NCBI GenBank assembly: GCA_907165275.2
Contig: OU015666.1
Coordinates: forward strand, 7,222,001-7,286,000
From: Zygaena filipendulae
Lineage: Eukaryota; Arthropoda; Insecta; Lepidoptera; Zygaenidae
Direction of reading: 5' to 3'
DNA: 64,000 bases
This document shows positions 34,842 to 47,189 of this stretch, piece by piece. Made by a program: the position numbers and the translations under genes. How positions within the stretch are numbered: the first letter of the stretch is position 1; every line of letters begins with the position of its first letter. The notes below the pieces were generated by a model. It saw only the letters and a program-made list of their open reading frames with translations, was not told the origin of the DNA and did not search any database.

Positions 34842-37057
34842 TAATATCTACTTCTTTAAACTCGCCACACTATAATAATAAAGAAGAGAAAGTGCGAAGA
34901 AATTACAATTTGAAAATTTCAAATTCCACCTGAGACTGTAGTCTCGACAGCGTTCGCTGTTTTGTTAGCGAAATCTAATATTCATTCCGTTGAGATACGT
35001 ATTTATATTGAGTGCCAGCTCTTCTGGCGAGTTTATTTGAGAACACGCCGGAAATCGGATCATTACCTACAGTCTCTATTACCAATTATTAGGAGTAAAT
35101 TGGTTTTAATCATTATTATTAGATAAGATATATCTTGCTCCGGGCAATTTGCTACTTTGTTTTCAGATTTCGTAATAAGACTCCTTTTATTTATTTTTTA
35201 TTTTTTTTATTTGGGTGTGTTGTGTTGTATCCGAGTTTTTTGTTCCTTATTTATGTTATGTAATTGGATAGGAAAATATATAATATCTGAAAAAAAAAAT
35301 GGCGAATAATTGGAATTGGGAAATATTTATGTTCAATACTAGCTGATTTCATTAAATGATGCTGAATGTTTGTGTATCCAAATCTATTCTATTATTTTGT
35401 AAGAGTACATATTAAAATGACGGAAGGAAGTAGAAAAAACCTATAACATTTGTATCATAAATCTTTCCCCGGGTGTAATATTTAATCCTTAGTTATATTG
35501 ATTTTGATATTCTAAATTAAAAAAAAAAGAAAAAGCTTTCAAATGTAAAATATTTTCCTATAATAAAGAAGTCTCAACTATACTAGCATATACTACTAGC
35601 AACAGTAACCACACTCCTGTGGCAGGGTGGAGAGCGCTTTACTAGCGGGGACGTATTTTCCGGCTCAATCATCCACTCGAGACGCTTCCGTTGTCTGCGG
35701 GCAAACGATTTCTTAGTTCGATTGCTATCGATTGCTGCAGATAGTAATATCATCTTGTTAATATAAAAAAAGTTAATGTTCAGATTGCAATCATCATAGA
35801 AAATTATCTTCTTTACAATGCATCTAATAAACTGTAACTAAAACTGACTAAATCAAAAATTCTCGATACGAAACAGAAACAAACATCTAGTCATAAAATT
35901 TTTAGGGTTCCATACCTTAAAAAGATAAAACGGCATTTCAGTTTAGTGCCGATCACACAATAATTAAATTAAAATATTATCGTGTAAGGTAAGACATTAT
36001 TTAGAAGAACGGTGGAAATTCCAATTATTTTCAGTTGTCTAAACGATATTTACAAAAAACTACCGTACCAAAAAATTAGATAATAAGCCTGAGATAACAG
36101 GAAAATTACACAGCAAATACGACACCCATTGACCAACTTTTGTTAGTCGTGTATTCAAAAGGGATGCACAGTTATTACTAAGAAACAAAACATTTAAAAC
36201 ATTAATTAACTTTCAGATATTGTAGGTCTTACTAAACGTACCTACGTTTTCAAAATGACCGCAATCGACTAATGACTCGTAATTGAACCAATGCCTTTAT
36301 AGCGTCCGCGCAAAGGCATTTGTTGAGGCGAGAACCGCTCTGACAGCAATACCTTCGCCATTAACACATTACTACAGTAGCATGTCCGGTAATACCGGCA
36401 TTGTTAAAGCAATTTGTGACTAATACGAACTGTGTAAGGTTTAAATTACTTGTTGGCTATAAAGTGGGGTGCTAATGAATGAGTCGATGGCGGTATGATG
36501 AACGCTGGATGGGCGCGGTCGCGAATCGTAGCGAGGACAGGTAAGTGGATTAGATACAAAGTTAGTGTACGGAGCCATCTATCAAGTTGTACTACTGTGA
36601 CATTAGTTTGGAAGCACACTTTGTTCGTATTACGTTAATTGCGCGTTGTCATGTATGTGTACCTGTTTACGACACAATTATACTGTCGTATAAGCAAGTT
36701 AAAACACGCTGAGAAGTAATAACATTTCTTTTTATTGCGCTCATTAATGTAAATATCATACATTTTAAAGATAAACATGGTTTTTATTGGAAATAAAATT
36801 TGTTTGCTACATATGTTGCACAAGTAGGTGTTACAATTTAATTTAATGTCATTTAATTTATGATAAAAATTTGGTCAATAGTTAAATCAGACTTTATTAA
36901 TATGCTCATTTTAAAATTGCGAAAAAAACTAATATAAAAACGAAAAAATAAGTTACAACTTTGTTGGGTCAAATTGATTGATTGATTAAAAAAGGTTCGG
37001 TTCACAATTTACATTTTAGGTATAGCTGTCATTTTAATGTTATACAATGTGTTTAAG
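34842..37057. other. AT-rich stretch, nothing recognised
   Basis: More than 2 kb with no recognisable gene or repeat boundary. A mixed-composition block at about 36290-36380 and 36480-36540 may be unique conserved DNA, but that is not shown. Confidence 0.4.
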
Positions 37058-37230
37058 GTCACACGCGGTAATTTCGGAGTTCCCGCGGAAATTTTGGGAC
37101 AAAAACTACCCTATTTCCTTCTCTTCACCTCCTGACAACGTTTAAGCAAAATATAATGCTGATCGGTCTAACGCGTGATGCCGTGACCAAGAGAAATAGG
37201 GATTGATTTTTATATACATAGATAGATAGA
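37058..37230 (-). mobile_element. Helitron copy, CCCTATTTC subfamily
   Basis: On the minus strand it starts TCTATCTATCTATGTATATA, then CCCTATTTCTCTTGGTCACG, GCATCACGCGTTAGACCGAT and CCGCGGGAACTCCGAAATTA. The terminal hairpin and CTAG are lost. Confidence 0.65.
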
Positions 37231-37239
37231 ATTTTTGAC

Positions 37240-38580
37240 ATAATTTTATTTATTTATTTATTTATTCGAAAAATGGAATAAAACAATAATTAAGAGGAAA
37301 TAGAACGTAAATAGTTGAATAATCAAAATAGTTACCGATATTAATATATTTGATTTACTTTGTTTATTTTTTTAATTCGGAGATTGCTTGGAAAACTAAT
37401 TAATGAAATTAAGAAATATATAGGTCTCTACCTCAATAAAATCATTGTGGTATGATGTTAATAAATCAGTAATATTGGTACTAATTAAAAGGCCTAAGAA
37501 ACCTAAGTCGGAAATAAATTTTCATTTTCATCAAGAACGCGCGTAGAGAAAGCTGTATCTGCTTACAGCAATTTATTTTGTTTTTAGTGAGCTCATATTA
37601 CTGTAGGTAAGTCGGTATACCTAATGTTTACAAGACAAATAGTTTTAATAAGCGTGCACGTGGCTTCAGTCGACCCACACTCGCGCCGCGGTATAGGTAC
37701 ATACGCTATTTAAGTGCTTATTTAATTAATTGTTCCATTTTCCCAGTTATGCACTGAGCACACGCGACTGTCAGCCCCTCTCACCCAGGCCACCTCAACA
37801 CGGACACGCCTGAACACAACTATATTTTTCACTTACATCACAGACCACTACAAATTGGTCATATTATTGCCGGCTTTCTCTAACCATGAGTTACACAACA
37901 GTGCGCGTTTATTGGTAACTTCACTATAAAATAACTAGCATAATATTAATATTTAAAGACAACTATATATTCCTGCATAAATTTATATCTTTTTTGATAA
38001 TAATAAAAGTTACTCCCCTCCCCCTCATTGATATAGAGGTGATCCTGTATACAGGTAACGTTACCTTCTGCGAGTAACTTTAGCAATTTAACTTTATTTG
38101 TATCGACGCAGTATTTGGCACTCAAATAACTTTGTAATATCGTACCATCCGACCCAATACTCTATTTCGCAAAATTTATAGAGAGGAAATTAAAAAGAAA
38201 AAACGTCTTGGTGAAAATGATACCTAACTGATGCCTCAGATATGATATCCGAATCTTTTTGGGGGTGCGAGAGGCACGAAAGGGGGATTAGGGGAGACAA
38301 GAGCAGTTGTTGAAAGGATCCGCCCGGAGGCCAGATTATTGAATTATCAACAAAACATCGTACGCCTGAGAGCCTTCGCACCTCTAATTACTTTTCACTC
38401 TCTTTTCTTCTATCGTTCGAAAATCCGATGAGTAATCGATAGTGATTTAATTAATGACTTTCTTATTGTTAACAACTGTCATGAAACGAATGAGGAAATG
38501 GAAGATATTCAGATATTCATTTAATACTACGATTAGTTTCTACTCACTGCTCCAAAAAGAAGAGTTTTTGTCTTTCGGAC
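37240..38580. other. AT-rich stretch, nothing recognised
   Basis: A (TTTA)n run lies at about 37248-37266. A GC-richer part at about 37740-37815 has no recognised gene. Confidence 0.4.
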
Positions 38581-38586
38581 TGGAGG

Positions 38587-38650
38587 CACTAAAATGTTTC
38601 TTTATTTATTTATTCTTTATTGCACAGTTCGTACAAATGGCGAACTTACA
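38587..38650 (-). repeat. LINE 3'-tail fragment
   Basis: TTTATTTATTTATTCTTTATTGC followed by ACAGTTCGTACAAATGGCG is the reverse of a common insect LINE 3' end (GCAATAAAGAATAAATAAAT). Very short. Confidence 0.5.
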
Positions 38651-38776
38651 CTAATATTGGACAGACAAGAGATATAGATAATAGCACCATCTTCTTCAAC
38701 CTACAACCTACGAAAAAAAAATCAGGTTTATTTAGCAATTTTATACGTGTAAATTACTATTAGGTACTAACTATGA

Positions 38777-38935
38777 TCCTAACTAATATCATAAATGCGA
38801 ACATGAGTTTGTTTATATCTTTGTTACGCTTTCACGCCTTAACGGTTCCATCCATCATTATAACATTTTGCATACACATTTTCAGGGGCACAGAAAAGTA
38901 CATAGAGTACTTTAAAATTAACGCTGGTGGTTATA
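38777..38935 (+). mobile_element. Helitron copy, 3' end replaced by another Helitron
   Basis: Starts TCCTAACTAATATCATAAAT, continues with CACGCCTTAACGG and TTTTGCATACACATTTTCAG, and stops at ATTAACGCTGGTGG within the 3' hairpin, where the next Helitron begins. Confidence 0.7.
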
Positions 38936-39131
38936 TCCCCACTGATATCATAAATGCGAAAGTAATTCTGTATGTATGCTACGCTTACACGCCTTAACGG
39001 CTCAACCGATCGTTATGAAATTTGGCATACACATTGTCAGGAGTACAGAGAAGGACATAGGGTACTTGTTGCCCCGGAATTCCCGCGCGAACTCCGAAAT
39101 TTACGCGGGTGAAACCACAGGGAACAGCTAG
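38936..39131 (+). mobile_element. Helitron copy inserted in tandem
   Basis: Starts TCCCCACTGATATCATAAAT and ends GGGAACAGCTAG before a T. It is a full 196-bp short-subfamily copy in the same orientation as the one it interrupts. Confidence 0.8.
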
Positions 39132-39289
39132 TGTACTAATATGTACTAGTGTAAATTCCGGAACTCCCTTCGAACATTCCAAAAAAAAAGTCTGTGGATT
39201 ATATTAAAACTGAAACTAACTGGACAGGCAGATAGCGAGTTTGTTTTATTTATATCTACCATTTAAAAAAGATACTTATAGAAGGCTGC

Positions 39290-39463
39290 TTTATGTTATA
39301 TGTATACATATAGAGGTGAATCCCTACTTCCCTTGGTCATGGCATAACGAGTGAACGGCTGGACCGATCACCATTACATTTTACGTAGAACATACTACTT
39401 TTTATCCCGTAATTCCCACGGGAACTCTGAAATTACCGCGGGTGAAACCGCGGGGGACAGCTA
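39290..39463 (+). mobile_element. Helitron copy, CCCTATTTC subfamily
   Basis: Carries GTGAATCCCTACTTCCCTTG, GAACGGCTGGACCGATCACC and TACCGCGGGTGAAACCGCGG, ending GACAGCTATT. The terminal G of CTAG has changed. The left end lies near TTATATGTATACATATAG. Confidence 0.65.
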
Positions 39464-39759
39464 TTAGTTAGATAGCTATACATAAATGAAAATGCATTAG
39501 TTAATTAATAATTAATACTAAAAAGAGCGCTTTGAATTTCGCTTTATATATTGCATTTACTTCGTAAATTCACTAATGTAAAGAAAATATCAAGACATAT
39601 CGAACGTATTATTATATCATGCTGCAATCCAACAGTGGTTTATATTTTCTATTTAGTTTTTGCGTTTTTATAGAGTATTTTTTTAATAATTTTCATGCTA
39701 CGGGTATGTACAATAATACTTGATTTTGTATAATTTTAGGGACCCAGCTGTATAATATC

Positions 39760-40060
39760 ACATGGCAACCCTGATACGACCGGAGGATTTTCAGGGTTGT
39801 GTTTTTAAGCGATCTCCCTTGGACCGGGCGATACGGTATCCGATATGTACGTATGGCAAATTAAAAGCAGGCCATGCGAGCGGGTATTGTGGAGGAGGCC
39901 GACGTTTTATTGTTACCGATTTGTCTGCACGGAAAAACACAAATGGTTCAGAGCGGGGTTAAGCTCTTTGTTAATCGAACCCGCCGATGTTAAACGATAG
40001 GGAACGGACCGCACGAGTCCTACTCCGGACCCGGTCCGTTCTGTACTTAGCACGATATAC
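39760..40060. other. GC-rich island with stem-loop
   Basis: GC-rich sequence open in one frame (39762-39962), with no recognisable protein. At 40002-40041 GAACGGACCG pairs with CGGTCCGTTC, and inside the loop GTCC (40017-40020) pairs with GGAC (40027-40030). Function unknown. Confidence 0.45.
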
Positions 40061-40154
40061 ATTACGTGCGTTGTGCGCAATATAATAACAGGTTTAATTT
40101 GGTCCGACAGTCAGGTATTGCTAACACGCGTACAGCTTACGCCTTTATAAATTA

Positions 40155-40361
40155 CTAGCTGTCCCGCGCGGTTTTACCCGTGATAATTTTGGTGTTCCCG
40201 CGGCAATTCCGGATTACAATATAGCCTTTGTTACTCAAATGTAATGTAGCTTTCTAATGGTGAAAGAATTTTTAAAATCAGTCCAGTAGTTTTTGATTTA
40301 AATCGTAACAATCAAACAAACAAAAAATCAAATCTTTCCTCTTTATAAGTTTATATTATGA
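40155..40361 (-). mobile_element. Helitron copy
   Basis: The minus strand ends GCGGGACAGCTAG before a T (plus 40155) with a degraded hairpin (ACGGGTAAAACCGCG). The 5' end is TCATAATATAAACTTATAAA. The interior has ACTACTGGACTGATTTTAAA. Confidence 0.7.
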
Positions 40362-40397
40362 CATTCGTTTGTTTAAATTGTTATTCTTTATTTCATA

Positions 40398-40565
40398 CTA
40401 GCTGTACCCCGCGGTTTCACCCGCAATTAAACTATAAGTATAAACCTTCTCTTCTACTCTATCTATTGGAGAAGACCGCATGAAAATATGTTCAGTAGTT
40501 TTTGTGTTCATCGCGAACAGATAGACAGACAGACGAGGCGGAGGATTCTATTTTATATGTAATGA
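40398..40565 (-). mobile_element. Helitron copy
   Basis: The minus strand ends GCGGGTGAAACCGCGGGGTA then CAGCTAG before a T. The interior has GTCTGTCTGTCTATCTGTTC and ACTACTGAACATATTTTCAT, matching the copy at 28288-28601. The 5' end lies near TCATTACATATAAAATAG. Confidence 0.75.
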
Positions 40566-40920
40566 AAGGTACCTACTCATTAGAACAAAAAAAACGAGCC
40601 CATACACGACTATCTCTGCAATTTCCATTATATATAAGGGAGTTTCGGTAGCAATATTCTGATTTCATCTTAAAACCCTCGTCATCCCATGTAATGGAAA
40701 GTACTCATGGAAAAAACCAAACTAACTCAAATTTTAAAATTATACCATTTTTCATTACTCATTTCCTACATCCTGATCGTATTATCATCAGATCAGCCCG
40801 ATGGCACCATAGTATTGTATTTTTTTTTATGTAACAGCAGGTGGTTGAAAAACGGTATACAAGATTTGATCAAAAGTTCTAACAACTTATTAACATTCAA
40901 GTTAGTATAAAACTTAATAA

Positions 40921-41045
40921 TCCTACTAATATTATAAATGGGAAAGTGTGGATGTTTGGATGTTTAGATGTTTGTATGTGTGTATGTTTGTTACTCAATC
41001 ACGCAAAAACGGCTGAGCAGATTTGGATGAAATTTAGTTGTTGCT
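40921..41045 (+). mobile_element. Helitron 5' half, 3'-truncated
   Basis: Starts TCCTACTAATATTATAAATG exactly as the family consensus, after an A. It has a GATGTTTG expansion and ends after GCAAAAACGGCTGAGCAGAT. No 3' hairpin follows. Confidence 0.7.
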
Positions 41046-41123
41046 AGTTGATTATAAACTAACGACGAATACAGGCTATTTGATTAATTTTATTTACAAT
41101 CGGTTTTTCTCGAAGTTGTAAGT

Positions 41124-41366
41124 AATTGGTTTGTCAACCAAATTTTAGTTTTTGTCCATCTTATAGATTAATAAACAAATATCGGACACATACTTTTTAA
41201 TTTTTTATGTAATAAAAAAACAAGGGAGATACATTAAGCGCCCTAAACTTGAATGAGTTTTTTCAATAATTTGAAAAAGCAAAAAATACGTATCTATTAT
41301 TTTTTTATTATCTAACTGACGGACTAAATAGAATTTTGATTTTCATACCCCGGAAACTACCCTATT
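41124..41366 (-). mobile_element. MITE family A, copy 2 (reverse orientation)
   Basis: On the minus strand it starts AATAGGGTAGTTTCCGGGGT, then ATTCTATTTAGTCCGTCAGT, and ends GGACAAAAACTAAAATTTGG then TTGACAAACCAATT. It aligns with 2444-2780 and 43745-44045. Non-coding. Confidence 0.75.
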
Positions 41367-42995
41367 GTCGTTGTAATTATTTATTTCACGTTTCCTTCAA
41401 TTGTATACTAAGCACGAACCCGAAACGTACTTATGATTTATTTGTTCAATAATTTTTGTTTTTTTACTCATATAATATAATAAATATTTCGTCTTAAATT
41501 TTCTAGGCTCACACGCGAATATCTAAACTTGTTTTCAAAAGATCCAAAGTGAAATATTGTAGGTATCTGCTAATGTTTCTTTCACAACAGATTATAAAAT
41601 TATTATTTTATGATGGGAGTTTCGTGTACTCGCTGATACTGTCACACATGTGTTATTATAATAAAAAGAAAAATCAGGTGAAATATATATAATATTTCTC
41701 ATTTCGAACAAACAAGGCTCTAGCGTACATTTGATTTGTAAAGGACCTGCCGGGAGATTCACAGTCTGGTAACAAGGTAACACGACTTCACTTTTTACAC
41801 ACTCAAATATTTAAACGTTGAACTTACCTTCTTGTTTGGGGGGAGGGGTCGTCCGTGGGGGGAGAGGTGTTCGTGTGAGAAATAGCACCGAATAACTCGC
41901 GACTATCCGCCGGATTCCGGCCCCTATTTCCACGGGATCGCGTCGAAATGACAACAGATTTAGGGAAAGCGTGAAGCGAGGTGTAAAATGTATCCGAGCA
42001 CGACACGCGTTATATGACATTCTTCCCACCTACCATAAATGTAGCCGACGAGCCGATTTCGTAATCTTTTATTATAAAGTCGTTCATTTTGAGGGTATAA
42101 CATTGCTTAAATGTAATTATATTGTACGTATGTAGTTGGGAAACCAATATTACATTACCTTATTACATAACTAGATGCAAACTTTCGATGCTGTTTTAGT
42201 ACAAAACTTGTGTTTAGAAATCACTGGAAAAATTAAACGCCTAATTGATTTTCGGTTATAACCATAAAATGCGTAAAATATTTATAAACAACTCGATCGA
42301 ACTCGATATCAAAGACATATATGAAATAGAACGCTGCTACTTAATTCATCGTTAAAAAGGCTGAAAAATCGCAAAGATTCCCCCTCGTACTTCCGCTTGT
42401 CAAACGCTCGACATTTGTTTAAATATGTGATTTCTTTTGTCGCACAGCGTGCTTTTTTATCTCATTGGGCGATGGATCCTGAGAGTTTAAGCCAACACGC
42501 TACTTGAAATATTGTCGGAAAACATTCGTGTAGATTCATTCATTTGCATGCAGACTTATAATACCTCTACGTTTTCGTAGCCCGTTCTACGACATTTGTA
42601 GCAGTAATGTAGCAGTTTTGTTACTACAAGCCGTATTCAACGCGTGGTTTATAAGTTTGAAAAAAAAATGTTTTATTACAATACTAATTTATTAGTTATT
42701 ATTGATTAATTTTATCATTAATATTTAAACTTTTTTTAATTATTCTAATATTAGCTATCAAATAAACGACAAACCAGTTGATTATTTTTTTTTTCTTATT
42801 TCTTAAATCCAACTTTTTCTACTTTCTTTAATTACAACTTTGATTAGTGTTGTGTCTGCAACCACATCTGATTTATTTTTGGCTCTGTACCGTAATCTAT
42901 ACATCTAAACAGATACATAAAATTTAACAGTCTGTTTTAAATGTCAAGATAACAGCTTTTTACTAAATGCATACCTACTAAACTTACCACAAAAA
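41367..42995. other. AT-rich stretch, one GC-richer block
   Basis: A block at about 41830-42010 (GGGGGGAGGGGTCGTCCG) has overlapping open frames and no recognisable protein. Otherwise nothing recognised. Confidence 0.4.
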
Positions 42996-42999
42996 CAAA

Positions 43000-43165
43000 C
43001 AATTCTTTTTTGTCTGTTTGTTATTTCTAGCTAATCTTTGAAACTGTTGGTTCGATTTTGACACAACTTTCACTAGCGGGTAACTGACGTTATAAATAGT
43101 AACTTAAGTTTCTTCTAAGATGGGTTCCTGCGGGAATTTCAAAACGCACGTGGGGCACAGCTACC
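43000..43165 (+). repeat. Degenerate Helitron copy
   Basis: TTTGTCTGTTTGTTATTTCT, TAATCTTTGAAACTGTTGG, AGTAACTTAAGTTTCTTCTA and CGTGGGGCACAGCTA are in family order and match the longer subfamily (4287-4615). The end has decayed to CTAC. Confidence 0.55.
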
Positions 43166-43720
43166 TATATCTAGTTGGTAATAATTATTATTATTGCATT
43201 TTCAACAAAAAAGTAAAAAATTCCAAATCGTCAATTTTCGTTCACTTTATTTATAAAACCATGACACCGCTTGGTTGTGGAATAGCTAATTTTAATAAGG
43301 GTGCCTTTGCCCGTCGGTTGGGTCGGACTCGGCAGCGGGGCGGTTCCGATTACAATGCTAATTGCCGGTGTCGCGGTTCCGTAACAGGACCTTTATCTTA
43401 TGTCCTTTTTTATTTTATCGCTAGTTACAACAATATTCCTTGTTCAAAGGGTTGACTCTTAGTGTTTGGTTTTATGATATTATAAAATGTGGTGAGTTTG
43501 GGATAATTTCCATAGGCATTGATGTAAAAACAAATTGGTTATTTTTATTTTACATTAATGTTCATAGGTAAACTAAATTAGTCTTGATGTCAAACTAACA
43601 ATGCAAGGTTTATTTTAGTGGAACATATACCCAAATTCTTCATGTTTTAGTCTTGTATACCTGTATATTTTATTTGGCCTGCATAATTAACATATTTACC
43701 TACTTAGGTATCATCTGGTG

Positions 43721-44210
43721 TCCTAACTTCATATTATAAATGCAATAGGCTTGTTTCTGGGGTATGAAAAACGAAATTCTATTTAGTTTGTCTTTTAGAG
43801 TAATAAAAATATTAGACACATATTTTTTTCATTTTTTACGCAATTAAAAAATAACGGAGATACATTAAGTTGGAATGTCACGTGACGTCACGCCGTACTA
43901 CAGTTTTTATTACGTTATGACGTCACGCGACGTTTCAACGACGTAAAAAATGAAAAAAATCGTGTCCTATTTTTTAATTTTTATTTTATATTTTATATTT
44001 TTATTTTTAACGGACAAAAAACTAACATTTGGTTGACAAGCCTATTGTGAGTTTATTTGTAACGCTTTTACACCTTAACTACTCAAACGATCGTCATAAA
44101 ATATTGCATACTCGTTGTCAGGGGTACAGAAAAGGACAGGGTACATTTTATATTGAAATTCCCATGGGAACTCCAAAATAAACTCAAGTGAAGCCGTGGT
44201 GAACATACGT
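43721..44210 (+). mobile_element. Helitron copy interrupted by a MITE
   Basis: The 5' part TCCTAACTTCATATTATAAA (43721-43744) is separated from the rest (GTGAGTTTATTTGTAACGCT, AACTACTCAAACGATCGTCA, CAAGTGAAGCCGTGGTGAAC) by the MITE at 43745-44045. The CTAG end is lost. Removing the insert in thought restores the family order. Confidence 0.75.
43745..44045. mobile_element. MITE family A, copy 3 (nested in a Helitron)
   Basis: Inverted ends ATAGGCTTGT and ACAAGCCTAT. The interior shares ATTCTATTTAGTTTGTC and AACGGAGATACATTAAG with the other copies and includes a strongly self-complementary centre (CACGTGACGTCACG). Confidence 0.8.
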
Positions 44211-44521
44211 AAGATTATAAATTTACTGAGTTTTTGAACCCAGATGTACCCGAATTATACATAGCTACGGCACTCGTTAAAAAGAAATACGAAAATCAAC
44301 AAGACAATTAGGTACCTACTCGTAGTATTTGTTAAAGATGCGCAGTGATAAGCAATAAATAAATTTATGGAGGCTATTTATTCATCAGTGAGACTAGTGA
44401 TTGATCTCAAGTAAAGTTGTAGGATAATATGAATAGGTTATTAGATATTCGGAACTGCGTGTTTCATATTACAAATTTTGATTTGTGTCAGAGATCAAGC
44501 AGGGGCGCCTGGGATGTGTAT

Positions 44522-44589
44522 CCCGTAGCCCCGTAGCCCCGTAGCTCCGTAGCCCCGTAGCCTCGTAGCCATGTAGCCCCGTGGCCCTC
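44522..44589. repeat. 9-bp minisatellite
   Basis: About seven and a half units of CCCCGTAGC with a few substitutions (CTCCGTAGC, CCTCGTAGC, CCATGTAGC). Plus-strand TAG codons rule out translation of it in one frame. Confidence 0.9.
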
Positions 44590-45680
44590 TGCAGTCAAAG
44601 TGAATGCCACAATCGAGCCTATACCCTCATTTAAATATCAAAACAAGATCTTTACGCGCGGTTAGGTGCGGTCTACCTCCGCCCGCTCTCACAACATAAC
44701 ACAAACAAATTAATTCGAATAATGAACCCTAATAAATAGAGATCTGTTTACCTCATAAAGAATAAATGTTATAATAATTGAGACAAGAGCCTACAATTTA
44801 CAGTTTTGAATTCCAAATTTTGTGAAAGGGTGAATTAATTTTCGTACCGACAAATTTCAAGAACAACAAATAATAAATGAAATTGGTTCCCTCCCAGCAG
44901 CTAGGGACGAGTAACTTCACCTATCAACAATGATAATAATAACTTTATTGTTCTTAAAATTGTATAGGTACTCTATTTGATAGGAAAAAATAAACATGCA
45001 ACAATGATCCTCCAACTAAACATTCTATGTATTTTAGAGAAGAGTGCACAGAAAGAGAATGCAGAAAACTTTAGCTGTTTTATAAACAATAAAACAAAGT
45101 GCTTCTTAAAGCGCGAAACGGAACAAAGCAGAGGTGTCAAAATTTACCAGCGAACCCACCCGCCCCGGCTACATGATATACAGTGTAAAATTGTTCATGG
45201 GGTATAAAACTGCACAAAGCCTTTTCAATTAAAACTTTCAATGGCGTCCGCGCTAATTATGGCGCGGGGCGACATCTATTAGTATAAAATAAAGCGCTAA
45301 CCACAGCGGCGACGGCGAGTCACTGGCCGCCGGCGCCGCCCCCCCCCCGCACGGCCCGCACCCCCCACCGACCGCGCCCTAAGTGAATTCCGTTAATTAA
45401 ACCATAAAAACTTCGATAAATTAAGATCCCAGCCAATTCCCCTCTCTAATATAGTCGTGCTTCGAAAGATTTTAGATGCAAACGACATCGATACAGCCGG
45501 TTGGTATTGAACGGCCACATAAATTGTTGTAGGGTCTCCCCGACCCCTCCAGATATTTGTTTGCTGCCTTCTTTAATTCACTTGTAATTTTAATTTTCTT
45601 GCAACGAATTAATTGGTTGCATGTTCGATAGCAACATGTTAGTTTAAAAATCGATATGCTTTTTAAAAATGTATTTATTT
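44590..45680. other. Intergenic with a GC/poly(C) island
   Basis: The island at about 45290-45375 includes GCCGGCGCCGCC followed by a run of C. The 44977-45207 frame is not recognisable. No gene called. Confidence 0.4.
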
Positions 45681-45870
45681 AGTCACCCGTGTAAACTTCG
45701 GAGTTCCCGCGGAAATTTCGCATTAAAAGTAGGAAACCGATATGCTTTTCTGATGCCTGAAAACGTGTATGCAAAATTTCACGATGGCTTTTTCACCCTT
45801 TAACTATTCAAGTTAAAGGGTGAAAAACAGATAGACAGACCGAGCTACTTTCGTGTTTATAATATTACGA
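45681..45870 (-). mobile_element. Helitron copy containing a perfect hairpin
   Basis: The minus strand starts TCGTAATATTATAAACACGA and has GAAATTTTGCATACACGTTT and TTTCCGCGGGAACTCCGAAG. The terminal hairpin is truncated. It contains an extra perfect inverted repeat at 45789-45827 (17-base arms TTTTTCACCCTTTAACT, 5-base loop), not seen in other copies. Confidence 0.7.
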
Positions 45871-47189
45871 CGGATATTACTTTTGTGAATAATCGTTTAG
45901 ATAAAAAAATAAAAATTGACACACTATTATTAGGATACCTACAGGTATGCGTTAACTTTACCTATTTGTAATAATTACACTTAAAAACATTAATACCCGT
46001 GAACCTGCAGAAAGCAGGAGACACGTCATTTATACTCAGCAAGTGACAGTAAAACGTTGAGGGACGTGAATCTTTCGACCTATATTGTCTCGTGACTTGG
46101 CAAACAGGGGAATGCCATCCGTTAATTACGTACATACGATAGCAATAAGCTATAGATAAGCGATAAGGGAGTGCCCGCACCTCGGTTGTTGTATGGTATG
46201 GAAATTTCCATTAGTGAAATGTTTAGGATCCAGTTCGTGTGTTTTGGTTAATAGCGTCCGTGTGCGCTTCCCACGCAGCCGGCTTATGCCTGTCTGTTCA
46301 TACTTTTTGTGTGCATGAATTGCTGGTATCAATTACGAAAGTTGATTATAACTTTTATGACGACCATGTATTAATTACGTCGTGAAATTATACTGTTTGT
46401 GTTATTTCTTTGTGTCTTTTACGTAGATTACTATTTAGTGATTGGTCATGTTTGTTGATAAAGTTGTCTCGTTCATTATGATTATTTAGTAGATTCATGG
46501 TGATTGATAAATAATTCGGCTTTCATTACAAATGACTTACTTTTACTACACATTTACTACAATTCGGTTTACTACACCTAAGTTTTAAGGCTTAAGAATT
46601 CGTTTTGGTTGATGACTACTTGCTCGCTAGTAATTATTGCTTGAGAATACACGAAATGACAAAGTTTAATATAATTAATCAACACTGAGAACACAAACAT
46701 TTGAATGGCGATGCTCATTTAAAATCTGTTTAATCGTTCTAAAATAAAGAAACGGAAGTGGTCGCAAGAGTTGCTTAAGAAACCAAACATCTTTGAAGAA
46801 ACTTGAAAAGCTTTCTCAAACCCAACTTTTGAACGAGTCTAAAGCAAATCTTGCCGCAAAACATCTGTCAACAAAAGTCAACATTTTCAAACCAATAAAA
46901 TCTTTTTCGTTAACATTTTATTCGCTCTCAGCTTGCAGTGGAGTCAACAGGTGGCTCCTTATATCAATTTGAATGTAATTGCTGTTTAGTAGCATTCCTG
47001 AATAAGTCTCCATTGGGCCGCCGAGTCCGGTTCACAAAGAGATAACATCTGTTACATTTCTTTTTTCGTGAATAGAAACTGTTTTTCTACAGAAAGCACG
47101 GATAGTAAAAAATAACATCATATACATACAAATATTGGAAGTACTTATGAAAAACATTAAACTTTAATAGAACGTGTTAAAGTTATCTA
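45871..47189. other. AT-rich stretch, nothing recognised
   Basis: Short frames at 45962-46332 (minus) show no known domain. No repeat boundary or RNA gene was recognised. Confidence 0.4.

Noticed and set aside
44522..44589. CRISPR-like array
   Set aside because: Units are 9 bp with no spacers; it is a minisatellite in a eukaryotic genome.
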